Numbered from the stretch's first letter, positions 16,153 to 27,840 are shown. The stretch is DNA of 64,000 bases from Bacilli bacterium (GCA_017411715.1 JAFQPO010000002.1:1-64000); one strand, 5' to 3'. Numbers and translations: made by a program. Notes: generated by a model not told the origin, from the sequence alone.

Positions 16153-16690
16153 AAAATAGATCTAATTCTTCACATACAAGTGCAAATACCGCATATACTG
16201 GTTGAAATTTAGAAAACTCTTCAAACTCAATATTTAATTCATTTATTAAATTATCTAATTCTTTCATATCATAATGATGTAAATGATTCATAATATGATC
16301 GAGATTATCAATAGCTGATTCTAGATATTCTTTGTGACGTTCTGTTAATTTTTCTTCAGATTCTAAATGGCATTTAAAATCATCTAGATATACGCTATAA
16401 ACAATAATCGGTGTATAATATTCAATTTTATCATCATTATCGTTAAAATATTCTTTAAACATAACTTCTAAATCAGATAAAACATTAGTAAGATATCCAT
16501 ATCCAACTTCAAATATTTCTTCTAATTCTTCAGAAATTTTTGATTTTGCGAAATATTCTTTTTGAACATATTCAGTCACTTTTAAAACATCATCTATTAA
16601 AACACAGATATTAGGATGACGATTTCTTATTTTATTAATTAAATCAAGATGTTCCTCTATATAAGATTTATAATCTTCGTATATATTCAT
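16151..16690 (-). CDS. Hypothetical acidic helical protein
   Basis: 179 residues, strongly acidic and predicted helical throughout, with no signal peptide or membrane helix. It has a GAGGTG ribosome site. Leu/Ile spacing suggests coiled-coil stretches and there are paired His (HLHHYD) but no recognised motif. Monocistronic. I do not recognise the family. Confidence 0.6.
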   Translation of the reverse strand: MNIYEDYKSYIEEHLDLINKIRNRHPNICVLIDDVLKVTEYVQKEYFAKSKISEELEEIFEVGYGYLTNVLSDLEVMFKEYFNDNDDKIEYYTPIIVYSVYLDDFKCHLESEEKLTERHKEYLESAIDNLDHIMNHLHHYDMKELDNLINELNIEFEEFSKFQPVYAVFALVCEELDLF

Positions 16691-16846
16691 AATACATTCA
16701 CCTCTTTATCTAGTATTAGTATATCATAATTTTAGAATTTTAGATATCAAAAAACTACTTTAAAAATTCTAGAAACATATTTCTTTATTTTTTAGGTATT
16801 ATATGTTATAATTAATTATCTTAAAAAATAACAAAGGAGATATATT

Positions 16847-17584
16847 ATGGGAAGAGCACATGAAGTTCGTGCTGCATCTATGGCAAAAACAGCCGCAGCA
16901 AAATCAAAATTAAACAATAAATATAGCCGCTCAATCTATGTAGCAGCTAAATCTGGCATTCCTGATCCTGAATTAAACTTAGCACTTAAACATGAAATTG
17001 AAAAAGCAAAAAGAGAACAAGTAAATGCGGACACTATTAAAAGAGCAATTGAAAAAGCTAAAGGTGGAAGTATGGAATCTTATTTCCCTGTTCGTTATGA
17101 AGGTTTCGGGCCAAATAACAGTATGCTAATCATTGAATGTTTAACAGATAATGAAAACCGTACTTTAACAGCTGTTAAAACAGCACTTAGTAAATGCGGT
17201 TGCAAATTAGGAGTTGCCGGTTGCGTACGTCACATGTTTAACTATTACGCTGTATTTAGCTTCGAAGGAATGAGTGATGAAGAAGCACTTGAAGCAGTAA
17301 TGATGGCAGACGTTGAAGTTGAAGATGTATTAAGTGAAGATGGTGTAGTTACAATCTACGCTGAAAGTTCAAAATACAATGATGTTAAACAAGCATTACT
17401 TGCTGCTAAGAGTGATTTAACTTTCTTAGAAGATTTAACTACATATGTACCACAAACTACAGTTGAATTAACAGATGAAAAAGACATTTCTCAATTTAGC
17501 CGTCTACAAACTATGTTAGATGATATTGATGATGTTCAAGATTTATTCCACAACATTGTTAACTTACCTGCAGAAGAAGAATAA
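16847..17584 (+). CDS. yebC: YebC/PmpR family protein
   Basis: 245 residues beginning MGRAHEVRAASMAKTAAAKS, close to the family's usual MGRxxx start, with SRSIYVAAKSG, ANADTI-type helix QVNADTIKRAIEKAKGG, and RYEGFGPNNSMLIIECLTDN. The family includes translation-elongation and transcription regulators; the KCGCKLG loop in place of the common KNGGxLG resembles the YeeN-type subgroup. An AAAGGAG ribosome site lies nine bases upstream. It is followed by a hairpin and then hslO. Confidence 0.92.
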   Translation: MGRAHEVRAASMAKTAAAKSKLNNKYSRSIYVAAKSGIPDPELNLALKHEIEKAKREQVNADTIKRAIEKAKGGSMESYFPVRYEGFGPNNSMLIIECLTDNENRTLTAVKTALSKCGCKLGVAGCVRHMFNYYAVFSFEGMSDEEALEAVMMADVEVEDVLSEDGVVTIYAESSKYNDVKQALLAAKSDLTFLEDLTTYVPQTTVELTDEKDISQFSRLQTMLDDIDDVQDLFHNIVNLPAEEE

Positions 17585-17592
17585 AAAGAAAT

Positions 17593-17614
17593 AGGCAGTA
17601 TTTTTACTGCCTTT
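17593..17614 (+). terminator. Hairpin between yebC and hslO
   Basis: 8-bp stem AGGCAGTA/TACTGCCT with TTTT loop directly after the yebC stop. Only two T follow, so termination may be partial and read-through to hslO likely. Confidence 0.5.
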
Positions 17615-17630
17615 AATAATAGAGGTTGTT

Positions 17631-18503
17631 ATGGATTATTTAATTAAAGCAATGGCATTTGATGATCATGCCAGAATTTATTTTGTTAGTTGTAAAGATG
17701 CATTAAATACAATAGGGGATAGACTTAGTTACTATCCAAGTGCACTAGCTGCTGTAGGACGTGTTATGAGTACTACCTTAATGATGGGGGCTATGTTAAA
17801 ACTTGAAGAAACTGTTACTGTTAAAGTAGAGGGTAATGGTCCAATTGGCTTAATATTAGCTGAAGCTGATGCACATGGTAATGTTAGAACTTATTGTTCT
17901 AATCCACACTGTCACTTTGAATATGGTGAACTTAATAAACTTAATGTTAAAGCAACAGTTGGAGATAGTGGTTTCATTAATGTAATCAAAGACTTAAAAC
18001 TAAAAGAACCTTTCATTGGAATGACTCCAATTATTAATGGAGAACTTGCGGAGGATTTTGCGTACTACTTTAATGTTAGTGAACAAGTTCCATCTGTTGT
18101 ATCTCTTGGTGTATTAGTTGATACTGATGGTAGATGTTTAACTTCAGGTGGTTTCATTATTCAACTTTTACCAAATACTCCAGATGAAATTATTGATGAA
18201 ATTGAAAATAAAATGAAGTCTTTCCCAACTATGTCAGATTTATTAACTAGTGATTTAAATGGCGAAGACATTATTAAAATGATTTCTAAAGACGCAAGAA
18301 TCTTAGAAACTATGGATGTTAATTTTAAATGTAAATGTAGTAAAGAACGTTTTGAAAATGGTCTTATTACTTTAGGCAAAAAAGAATTAACTGAAATCTT
18401 AGAAGTAGATAAAACTGCTCATACTGTTTGTCACTTCTGTGGTAATGAATATGACTTCACAGAAGATGATTTAAAAGCATTAATTGAAAGATGTACAAAA
18501 TAA
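17631..18503 (+). CDS. hslO: 33 kDa redox-regulated chaperone Hsp33
   Basis: Hsp33 is a cytoplasmic holdase activated by disulfide formation when its zinc site is oxidised. The 290-residue length is typical. The C-terminal zinc switch is intact: Cys234 and Cys236 (CKC) and Cys267 and Cys270 (CHFC). The N-terminal domain shows EGNGPIGLILAEAD and the YCSNPHCHFE stretch. In a strict anaerobe it would protect during accidental oxygen exposure; this is inference. Confidence 0.95.
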   Translation: MDYLIKAMAFDDHARIYFVSCKDALNTIGDRLSYYPSALAAVGRVMSTTLMMGAMLKLEETVTVKVEGNGPIGLILAEADAHGNVRTYCSNPHCHFEYGELNKLNVKATVGDSGFINVIKDLKLKEPFIGMTPIINGELAEDFAYYFNVSEQVPSVVSLGVLVDTDGRCLTSGGFIIQLLPNTPDEIIDEIENKMKSFPTMSDLLTSDLNGEDIIKMISKDARILETMDVNFKCKCSKERFENGLITLGKKELTEILEVDKTAHTVCHFCGNEYDFTEDDLKALIERCTK

Positions 18504-18545
18504 AAGAACTATCAAGGGTTTTAATCCCTAATAGTTCTTTTTTTA
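18503..18545. terminator. Bidirectional terminator between hslO and the ABC permease
   Basis: AAAGAACTAT (18503-18512) pairs with ATAGTTCTTT (18531-18540) with inner AGGG/CCCT pairing, followed by a T-run. The stop codon of the minus-strand permease (18521) lies in the hairpin loop. Confidence 0.8.
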
Positions 18546-20758
18546 TTTATTAAATATATCGTTAATATAAATCCTAAAATTTGACATGCAATTGATATAA
18601 CTAAAGCAATACCTAATACCTTTATATCCGCATTAATAAATATCAAAGTTTTAAACAAATCACCAATTACATCAAAATAAGATAAGATTATATATCCAAC
18701 AATACCTCCTAATATTAAAGTAACAATTACATTAATTATTAATTTACATATTTCCAAGTTAATAATCGTTTTATTACTCATACCAAGTTTTTCTAACTTA
18801 TCAATATTAGGTTTTTGATAATAGAATTCCATATATGCAAGATAACAACTAAACCAAGCAATAAGAATAGTTAATCCTATAATAATACTACTTAAGAATT
18901 TAAATGTTTTAGCATATACATCAGTCATTCTTTCAATCTTATTTCCAATATTTACAACACTATATACATAATCACTAAATTTATCCGCAACTAATAAATC
19001 AATTTTTCTATCAATTACATAACCATATTTTAAATTATCAGAGTGATTGACGATCGCGAAAGTAGAATATACTTGATCTACAATTTTTAAAATTGTATAT
19101 TTTTCTTTTTTGCCATTTACTAACTCTATTTCTTCACCTACTTGATAATTACAAACACTGCTATAAAATTTAGGTAAAATTACATAGTTATCAGATGAAT
19201 TATATAAAGATAGTTCATATTCATTTAAATCAATATTAGTATACTTTAATAATTGTTCACCATTAAAACCACATACTAAATCTAAACTTTTATCTTTAAT
19301 TAATACTTCGCTATCAATTCTAATTTGGTCATATTGTTTAGATAATGAATTTGATGTATTAGTAACAACAACATCATCAATTTTGATTAATTCGCTAAGA
19401 GCATCTATTTGTTTATCATAATTAACATACGCACATATAACAATTGATAAAACAATCATTGTTAAAACATGTACAAATAATATTACTTTAGCAATACTTG
19501 ATTTCTTATTAATATCAAATATATATACTTTTAATAAGAAATTAGGCGCATATTTTTTAATCCACATTACTAAATCAACCATGATTATTAAAATTAAGAC
19601 TACCGCTATTATGATTAATAATTTATATATATCAGTATTTTTAATAAAAAGTAGACTAACAAGAACCAATATTAAACAACTTAGTTTAATAATTGTATTA
19701 TATTTAGGTTGAAACTTAAACATATTCTTTTTAGGAACCAAATTAAACATGAAAGCAATAAATATAATTGTTGAGCTAAATATGATTGATAGATATCTGA
19801 TATCGTATAACTCAAATGCATCTATTGATTTTAAATACCAATTACATACAAAACTTGTTAAAATACTAGAGGCAATCATTGATATTAGTGTATATATAGC
19901 ATATTGAATTATCATATTAAGATGAAAATATTTAGTAGATAAATTAATATCAAAATAACTTTTTTGTTTTTTAAGTCTCATCATATATATAGATAAAAGA
20001 ACTAACATAATTGCCATAAATAATACAGCCGCAATTATAGTCACAAAGTTCAAATTAACATAGAATGATGATTTAATATATTCTAAATCATTCGTATCAA
20101 TTACATTGTATTCAAAGTAGTAATTGGAAATATGTTGTGATACTTGATGCATATTTTCATCTTTTACATCTAACATAATTAAATTATACATGTTTTTAAA
20201 AGCAAATGATTGTGATATATTAGAACCAATAATAAACATTGCTTTAGACGATGTAAATTCATTACTATCGACAATAGATATAACCTTATATTGATATAGG
20301 TTATTTTGAATATGTAAATTAATATATTCTCCTATACTAACACCAAGCGAATTAGCTAATTGATTTGTGATAATTGTTTCATTATGTTTTATAGATATTT
20401 GGTTATAAACATTACTTATACTTTCATTTGTTCCTTCAAATACATTGACAGTATCAGCATTGTTATTAGTAGATGCTAGAAGTGTGACATTATAAAATGA
20501 AGTTTTTTTATTATAAAATGGTTCTAGTTCATCGTTATCACCTTTAGTACCTCTTAATGATAAACCAGTTGTTGACTTTACTACAATGTCATAATCTAAA
20601 TAATTTGTTTTAATTCTAGATTGTGCCATATGAATTCCAAAGTCAGTAACTTCAAAACTCATAATCAAGCAAGCGTTACAACATATAGTCGCAATTAATA
20701 TTAAAATATTTAAGCCAAGATATTTTTTAATATTATTATATACTATTTTTAATCGCAT
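18521..20758 (-). CDS. FtsX/MacB-like ABC transporter permease
   Basis: 745 residues with an N-terminal helix (about 14-34), a large extracellular domain, then two groups of membrane helices (near 220-400 and 425-450, with three final helices near 635-735) as in FtsX-type permeases of the MacB/BceB class. It overlaps the ATPase gene upstream by 10 bases, so the two form one exporter. Family members export lipoproteins or peptides or act in antimicrobial-peptide resistance; the substrate cannot be named here. No two-component system is adjacent. Confidence 0.85.
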   Translation of the reverse strand: MRLKIVYNNIKKYLGLNILILIATICCNACLIMSFEVTDFGIHMAQSRIKTNYLDYDIVVKSTTGLSLRGTKGDNDELEPFYNKKTSFYNVTLLASTNNNADTVNVFEGTNESISNVYNQISIKHNETIITNQLANSLGVSIGEYINLHIQNNLYQYKVISIVDSNEFTSSKAMFIIGSNISQSFAFKNMYNLIMLDVKDENMHQVSQHISNYYFEYNVIDTNDLEYIKSSFYVNLNFVTIIAAVLFMAIMLVLLSIYMMRLKKQKSYFDINLSTKYFHLNMIIQYAIYTLISMIASSILTSFVCNWYLKSIDAFELYDIRYLSIIFSSTIIFIAFMFNLVPKKNMFKFQPKYNTIIKLSCLILVLVSLLFIKNTDIYKLLIIIAVVLILIIMVDLVMWIKKYAPNFLLKVYIFDINKKSSIAKVILFVHVLTMIVLSIVICAYVNYDKQIDALSELIKIDDVVVTNTSNSLSKQYDQIRIDSEVLIKDKSLDLVCGFNGEQLLKYTNIDLNEYELSLYNSSDNYVILPKFYSSVCNYQVGEEIELVNGKKEKYTILKIVDQVYSTFAIVNHSDNLKYGYVIDRKIDLLVADKFSDYVYSVVNIGNKIERMTDVYAKTFKFLSSIIIGLTILIAWFSCYLAYMEFYYQKPNIDKLEKLGMSNKTIINLEICKLIINVIVTLILGGIVGYIILSYFDVIGDLFKTLIFINADIKVLGIALVISIACQILGFILTIYLINKKRTIRD

Positions 20759-21408
20759 TTAAGTTTACCATTATCAAATTTAATGATTCTTGTTGCGTAC
20801 TTTAAATTTTCTTGTTCATGAGTAACAAGTATAATTGTAACATTATTTTCCTGATTAATTTTTTGAAGTAAATCCATTATTTCTTTAGTAGCTACAAAGT
20901 CTAATGCGCCAGTAGGTTCATCACAAAACAATACTTTAGGGTTATTAGCAAGAGCACGAGCAATTGCTACTCGTTGTTTTTCACCACCAGAAAGAACAGG
21001 TGGATATTTAGTTAGCAATTTTTCAAGTGATAGTTTTTTTATTAGCTCTTCTATTAACTCATTATTTATCTTTTTTGATAAATGTTGAACTAGCTTAATA
21101 TTATCTAAAACTGTCAATTCATCAATTAACATAAAATCTTGATAAATAAATCCACTTTCTTCAAGTCTTACTTTACTCAAATTTTGGTTAGTCAATGAAT
21201 ATATATCTTTATCCTGCCAATATACTTTACCTTCGTTAGGCTTTAACATCCCACTAACAATTTTTAATAAACTACTTTTCCCACTGCCAGAAGGTCCTGA
21301 AATAATAATAAAATCTTTTTGATTAATTTCAAAACTCTCCTGTTCAAATAATGTTTGAATGTTTGTACCATTTTTATACTTACACGTAATATTTTCAACC
21401 TTAATCAT
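20749..21408 (-). CDS. ABC transporter ATP-binding protein (MacB/LolD type)
   Basis: 219 residues with Walker A GPSGSGKSS (from residue 38), signature LSGGEKQRVAIARAL, Walker B LFCDEPTGALD and H-loop VTHEQ. The start at 21408 is preferred because GAGGTG lies seven bases upstream; the in-frame ATG at 21465 adds a 19-residue stretch that starts before the predicted TATAAT. It powers the permease encoded immediately downstream. The short form without extra domains matches the LolD/MacB exporter class. Confidence 0.93.
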   Translation of the reverse strand: MIKVENITCKYKNGTNIQTLFEQESFEINQKDFIIISGPSGSGKSSLLKIVSGMLKPNEGKVYWQDKDIYSLTNQNLSKVRLEESGFIYQDFMLIDELTVLDNIKLVQHLSKKINNELIEELIKKLSLEKLLTKYPPVLSGGEKQRVAIARALANNPKVLFCDEPTGALDFVATKEIMDLLQKINQENNVTIILVTHEQENLKYATRIIKFDNGKLKCD

Positions 21409-21473
21409 AAAACACCTCATATATAAATTATAACATAATATATTATTTTTTTCTAATTCAAGCATTTAAAAGA

Positions 21474-21515
21474 AAAAAGAGTCTTCAAAAGAACTATCAT
21501 GTTCTTTTAAAGACT
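21474..21515 (-). terminator. Intrinsic terminator after the 21527-23782 lipoprotein gene
   Basis: AGTCTTCAAAAGAAC (21480-21494) pairs with GTTCTTTTAAAGACT (21501-21515) with one mismatch, followed on the minus strand by CTCTTTTTTCTTTT. Confidence 0.8.
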
Positions 21516-21526
21516 AAACTTTTTAG

Positions 21527-23782
21527 CTACGCTATTATTTCAACATCTGGAAAAATCCAACTAACCGGTGAATTATTGTTGTATTTATCAATTAGCATAT
21601 AATCTTCTTCTGTGAATTCAGATCGTGATTTATCAGCTATTTCATATAATTTTGATATTTCTTCTTCTGTTAAAACTTTCATATTAGAACCTAATTGACC
21701 AAATAATTCATAAAACTCTTCTGTTGCGTATTTTTCTAACAATGAAATATTTTTCTTATTTAACTCTTTAATGTTGCCTATAAAATTATATTTTTGTAAA
21801 CTAACAAATGTTGCTTGTAATCCCCAACTAGCTACATTTTTACATATTTCTTGATTTTCCATAACACTATCATAAATTTCTTCTATTGAAGGATGAATAT
21901 TTAAAATTAATTCATCAATATTCAAAATAGGTTTTTCAAATAACATTAAGAAATCTACATCACACCCTTGAACCATAAAATTGATAAAATCGCAAGCTTC
22001 ATTTAAAACATCTAAAGTCATATTATCAATTATAAATATGTTTTCCATTAATGATGATAATTTTTCTTGATCATATGTTGCTAGATAACCAATATATTCT
22101 TCAACATATACAAAAATATCTTGCATTAATTCTTCTGTAATATTAAAGTCTAATGTTATAGATAATATTCTGATATATTCATCGATAATATCATAGAAAT
22201 AATCTTTCAATGATTCAAGAGCTTCCTCAGTTAAAATATGACTGTAATCTTTACCATTTAATTTATTTAATAATTGTTCAGCAGATGATGAAATGTGACT
22301 TAGAGCCTCTTCATTTCGAGGATCAAGAGCTAATAATATTACTTGTTCAATGTCTTCCACAGTAACATCTTTTAAAACATTAAGAATGTTTCTAAGACCT
22401 TCTACCATTAATTTAGTTAATATTTTATTATTTTTTATTGATATAACGGTATTTTGAATAGGAATCACATATCCCGGAAGACCTACATGTACTTGACTAC
22501 TATTAATTTGTGATAGTTTTACGCAAGCAGAAAGAATTGATTCTAGCTCCTCACCAATTGTATACATCGCTTCTATATCTTCATTAGAAGGCAAAATATC
22601 TTCAATTAAATCAATTACTTGTAATGCAAAATTTCTTGCTTCTACTATAACTTCTTTTTGTTCTTCTTCTGTTTTAGCTCTAGCAAACTTTTCCGCAATA
22701 TTATTTATTTTTGTTTCATATGATGAAACTATATCTTTTACATCATATATAGCTTTGGCAACTGAGGCAAATTTAGCTGTTTTTTCTTCTAGTCTTGTTT
22801 CAAAGAATTCATCATTTTCAACAATAGCTCCTAAAGCATTTTGATAATATTCATATGTTAGACATTCTTGATAATAATCAAGCACTTCTGATGCACCCGA
22901 TGAAAGCTCAGAAAGATTTTTACATCCCTCTAATAATTGAGATAATTCATCAAGTGAAAGTGAATATTTATATTCTGTTAAAGGATTTTCAAATGTTATA
23001 ATATCTCCATCTCTTGATACATTTTGGAAATATAACATTGACTCACTAGAAAGTAGTGCTGAAAATAATAACGCAGGATTAAATTCTCCGTTAAAAATCA
23101 TACCAGATAATTCATAGCCATAGCCAATGATTATAGGTGCAACAACATTTAAATAAGGTTCATCTACAAATTCAGAATCTGCATCTGTTACATAATAACC
23201 ACTTTGAGTAAATTCCATCCATATATCTTCTAATGCATTTTTATATTCCCTAGTTGGTGAAGGTTCTTCAATTTCAAAAGATAAAACTTCAATTTCTAAT
23301 AGAACATCTAAATAAATAACAATATAATTTAGATAATCATCAAATCTTTCTGATTCAATAATTGAAGCAGGATTTTCACCAAACTCTTCTTCAAAACTAT
23401 CCATTGTAAAATGATATTTAATAGCAGCCTCTGCCGCTCTAGTACTTTGTTCTCTAAAATCTTTTACATCATATAGCGGGATACCAGTAATTAAAGAAAT
23501 ATTTTCATCAGTTAAATCCTTTTCCCATTTAGCTACTAATGTTATATTTTGTGTAACTGGTTTTGAAAAGTCATACTCTTCACCATTTAATTCCCACCCT
23601 ATAAATATATGCCCTAAATATTTAGGATCATTGGGCTTAGCAACAACTTCTTTTCGATTAACTTCAATTGCTTCCACTTTGCTTCCACCATTTGAATCAA
23701 ATGTAACAGTACAAGTCATTGCACAAGAAGCAAGAGTAAAAATAGTTATCATGATAATAAATATAGATAATATTTTTTTCAT
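21527..23782 (-). CDS. Large lipoprotein with N-terminal Flg_new (InlB B-type) repeat, copy 1
   Basis: Signal peptide with lipobox LASC and lipidated Cys20. Residues about 23-90 contain one Flg_new/Listeria-Bacteroides repeat (VTFDSNGGSKVEAIEV, IGWELNGEEYDFSKPVTQNI, TLVAKW). The remaining 650 residues are acidic, helical and unassigned. The whole length is paralogous to the gene at 23888-26140; shared blocks include EEQKEVIVEARNFALQVID and the C-terminal EEISKLYEIADK. Both lie in tandem with separate promoters. Probably an outer-face surface lipoprotein; function unknown. Confidence 0.8.
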   Translation of the reverse strand: MKKILSIFIIMITIFTLASCAMTCTVTFDSNGGSKVEAIEVNRKEVVAKPNDPKYLGHIFIGWELNGEEYDFSKPVTQNITLVAKWEKDLTDENISLITGIPLYDVKDFREQSTRAAEAAIKYHFTMDSFEEEFGENPASIIESERFDDYLNYIVIYLDVLLEIEVLSFEIEEPSPTREYKNALEDIWMEFTQSGYYVTDADSEFVDEPYLNVVAPIIIGYGYELSGMIFNGEFNPALLFSALLSSESMLYFQNVSRDGDIITFENPLTEYKYSLSLDELSQLLEGCKNLSELSSGASEVLDYYQECLTYEYYQNALGAIVENDEFFETRLEEKTAKFASVAKAIYDVKDIVSSYETKINNIAEKFARAKTEEEQKEVIVEARNFALQVIDLIEDILPSNEDIEAMYTIGEELESILSACVKLSQINSSQVHVGLPGYVIPIQNTVISIKNNKILTKLMVEGLRNILNVLKDVTVEDIEQVILLALDPRNEEALSHISSSAEQLLNKLNGKDYSHILTEEALESLKDYFYDIIDEYIRILSITLDFNITEELMQDIFVYVEEYIGYLATYDQEKLSSLMENIFIIDNMTLDVLNEACDFINFMVQGCDVDFLMLFEKPILNIDELILNIHPSIEEIYDSVMENQEICKNVASWGLQATFVSLQKYNFIGNIKELNKKNISLLEKYATEEFYELFGQLGSNMKVLTEEEISKLYEIADKSRSEFTEEDYMLIDKYNNNSPVSWIFPDVEIIA

Positions 23783-23803
23783 TGTATATACCTCCTAATC
23801 GTA

Positions 23804-23845
23804 TTGTCACTAAAATTATATCACGGTTTTATATGTTTGTCACTA
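23804..23845 (-). promoter_or_regulatory. Promoter with flanking 9-bp direct repeats
   Basis: On the minus strand GTGACA (23838-23843) and TATAAT (23815-23820, extended by TGA) are 17 bases apart. The 9-mer TAGTGACAA occurs twice, over the -35 box (23837-23845) and just after the -10 box (23804-23812), 33 bases apart, about three helical turns. That arrangement suits a dimeric repressor. Confidence 0.6.
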
Positions 23846-23887
23846 GAATCAAATCTCTTGTTAGGAGAAGTTTTAAAAATAACTATT

Positions 23888-26140
23888 TTATGGTAATGGA
23901 TAATACCATTCTATAGGAGATATATTTTCATATCTCATAATCAATTTCTTTTCTTCTTCTGTTAGTTCATTTGCTGGTTTTAAAACCATACTATATAATT
24001 TAGCAATTTCTTCTTCTGTGAATATTTCAATTTCGAATCCACATTTTCCAATGAATTCTTCAAATTCTTTTGTTGCGTATTTTTCAACTAATTTTAAATT
24101 TTGATTATTAATTTCATATCTATTTGCTATATCAATATATTCAATCATATTTGAAACAACAATAGACTGAATTTTCCAACCTGCAATAGCCTGACCAACA
24201 TGTGGATTTTTTTGAATATAATCATAAGATTCTTCAATTGAAAGAGTAGTTGTTCCAAGTAAATCTTGAATATTTAAAATACTATCTTTGAATTTATAAA
24301 AGAAATTAATATCCATTCCATCAAATAAATAAGAAATAAAATCGCTCATTTCACAAATTAATGAAACATTTATTTCTTTATTTGAAAAAGCACTTTCTAA
24401 TAAATTAATAATCTTAGATGGGTTATATAATGTCACATATTCTAAATATATTGATAAATACTTTTCAATATGAATTGCGGTATATTCATCTAGATGTAAG
24501 TCAAGCGCAACGCTTAATAAATCTGCATAATCTTCAAATACTAAAGATAAATCATCAACAGCTTCTTGTAGTTCTTGATCAGTAAAAATTGCACTATAAT
24601 CAACTTTTTCTATTTGACTTATTAATCTTTCTATTAGTTTATCAACATAATCAGTTGCTTCAATATTATCAGGATCATTTGCTAATATTAATATTTGTTC
24701 AATATCTTCAGTTGTGATTGTTTTAGCCGCATCTAGAAAAGAATTAATAGATGCGATGGTAACTTTTATTAGTGCACGACTACTTGATAAAGTTGTAAAG
24801 AATGCATCAAATCCCGCTAAGTACGTATATGGAGCTATTTCAATTCCTCCAAAACTTACACTCATTTCTGTAAATTCTATGAATGTTGTAAGAATAGATT
24901 TAAATTCTTCTAATACATCAAACATTGTGTCAATTTCATTATTATTAGGTAATAAATCTGCACATTGATCAATGACTTGTAAAGCAAAATTTCTTGCTTC
25001 TTCAATAAATTCATGTTGTTCTTCTTCAGATTGTACTTGGTCTAATTTAGAAGCAAGTTCACTAATCTTAGCTTCATATGATAAAATAATATCAAAAGCA
25101 TCATTTATACCTTTAATGGTTGATGATAGTTGTTTTGTTTTATTTTCTAATTCTTTATTAAGAAATTCATCATTTTCTTTCAAATTCGCAAATGCTTTTT
25201 CATAATAATTATAAGTAACTTGATCTTTAAAATGTTTTAACACCATTAGACTATCTTGAACTAAACTTTTATTACTTTCACACCCTTCAATTATTTTACT
25301 AATTTCAGATAAAGTTATAGAATATTTATTATTAGTAACATTATTTATAAAAGTTAAGTTTTCACCTTTTCTGCTAATACTAAAATAATGTCTCATAGCA
25401 GGAGAAGCAAGCATTGTTGTAAAAACAATTGTTTCATCTTGATTATTATCAGTAGGTATTTTGCCATAATAATATTTCACAGCTATAATAGGAGCTATAG
25501 CTTCTACGAATTTTTTATCTTCTTTGAATGATTGTGATGGTGATTGATAATAATCACCATTTATAAACTCATTCCAAATATTTTGAAGTGATATTTGATA
25601 TTCTTGTGTTTCAAGTGGTTTTTCTACTTTAGCATCTAATAGTCCTATTTCAAGTAATGCATCAGCTGCTAAAAAAACAAAATTAAGAGTTTTATCTAAT
25701 TCTTTATTTGCAATTAAAGCTACAGGATTAGTTTCTAATAATTCTTTTAGTGATCCAACATCTACTTTATTTTTTAAAGCAGCACTTGCCATTTTATGTG
25801 CAGGTTCAGGATATTTATCGACTATATATAAAGGCAGTTCTGTAATATCTGCAGCTTTTTGATTTGTTAAAGTACTTTCCCAAACTGCGACTAATGTTAT
25901 GTCTTTGGTTACTTTACTTGAAAAATCATACTTTTCTCCATCAAGTTGCCATTCAATAAACGCGTGCCATTCAAAATTAGGTTTTATTGGTTCTGCTACT
26001 TTTTTCTTATGTTTTACCTCAACTGGTTCGACATAACTACCACCATTAGAATCAAATGTAACTATGTGTTTTTTTCCACATGATACTAAAGTAAATAGGC
26101 AAAGTAATATTAAACTAAATGATAATATTTTTCTTTTCAT
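23888..26140 (-). CDS. Large lipoprotein with N-terminal Flg_new repeat, copy 2
   Basis: 750 residues. The start at 26140 is chosen because GGAGGAAGG lies directly before it; the ATG at 26152 is part of that ribosome-site region. Lipobox LVSC gives lipidated Cys21. One Flg_new repeat (VTFDSNGGSYVEPVEVKHKK, then EWQLDGEKYDFSSKVTKDIT) is followed by about 650 helical residues matching the neighbour at 21527-23782 from end to end. It is the upstream member of the tandem pair. Function unknown. Confidence 0.8.
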   Translation of the reverse strand: MKRKILSFSLILLCLFTLVSCGKKHIVTFDSNGGSYVEPVEVKHKKKVAEPIKPNFEWHAFIEWQLDGEKYDFSSKVTKDITLVAVWESTLTNQKAADITELPLYIVDKYPEPAHKMASAALKNKVDVGSLKELLETNPVALIANKELDKTLNFVFLAADALLEIGLLDAKVEKPLETQEYQISLQNIWNEFINGDYYQSPSQSFKEDKKFVEAIAPIIAVKYYYGKIPTDNNQDETIVFTTMLASPAMRHYFSISRKGENLTFINNVTNNKYSITLSEISKIIEGCESNKSLVQDSLMVLKHFKDQVTYNYYEKAFANLKENDEFLNKELENKTKQLSSTIKGINDAFDIILSYEAKISELASKLDQVQSEEEQHEFIEEARNFALQVIDQCADLLPNNNEIDTMFDVLEEFKSILTTFIEFTEMSVSFGGIEIAPYTYLAGFDAFFTTLSSSRALIKVTIASINSFLDAAKTITTEDIEQILILANDPDNIEATDYVDKLIERLISQIEKVDYSAIFTDQELQEAVDDLSLVFEDYADLLSVALDLHLDEYTAIHIEKYLSIYLEYVTLYNPSKIINLLESAFSNKEINVSLICEMSDFISYLFDGMDINFFYKFKDSILNIQDLLGTTTLSIEESYDYIQKNPHVGQAIAGWKIQSIVVSNMIEYIDIANRYEINNQNLKLVEKYATKEFEEFIGKCGFEIEIFTEEEIAKLYSMVLKPANELTEEEKKLIMRYENISPIEWYYPLP

Positions 26141-26200
26141 ACCTTCCTCCATACTTGTTATTCTTGCTTAAATTATATCATAGCCCTATTTTTAAAGCAA

Positions 26201-26234
26201 GAAAAAGTAGTTTCCATTCTTTAGAAACTACTTT
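26201..26234 (-). terminator. Intrinsic terminator after lysS
   Basis: AAAGTAGTTTC (26204-26214) and GAAACTACTTT (26224-26234) form an 11-bp stem with a T-rich tail on the minus strand. Confidence 0.8.
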
Positions 26235-26240
26235 CTTTTT

Positions 26241-27755
<1,515 letters not shown>

Positions 27756-27810
27756 TTATTATTATAACACAACTTATATATTTTTACAAATAAAGGGGCA
27801 TAAATTTTTA

Positions 27811-27840
27811 AAAAAGGTATGGAAATATATCCATACCTTT
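27811..27840 (-). terminator. Intrinsic terminator after rqcP
   Basis: AAAGGTATGG (27813-27822) and CCATACCTTT (27831-27840) form a 10-bp stem followed on the minus strand by T residues. It overlaps the last bases of the rqcP stop codon. Confidence 0.85.

Noticed and set aside
16691-16846. Possible riboswitch or T-box in leaders of yebC, lysS, glyA or hydC
   Set aside because: The leaders are short and AT-rich with no T-box sequence or conserved aptamer pattern visible.
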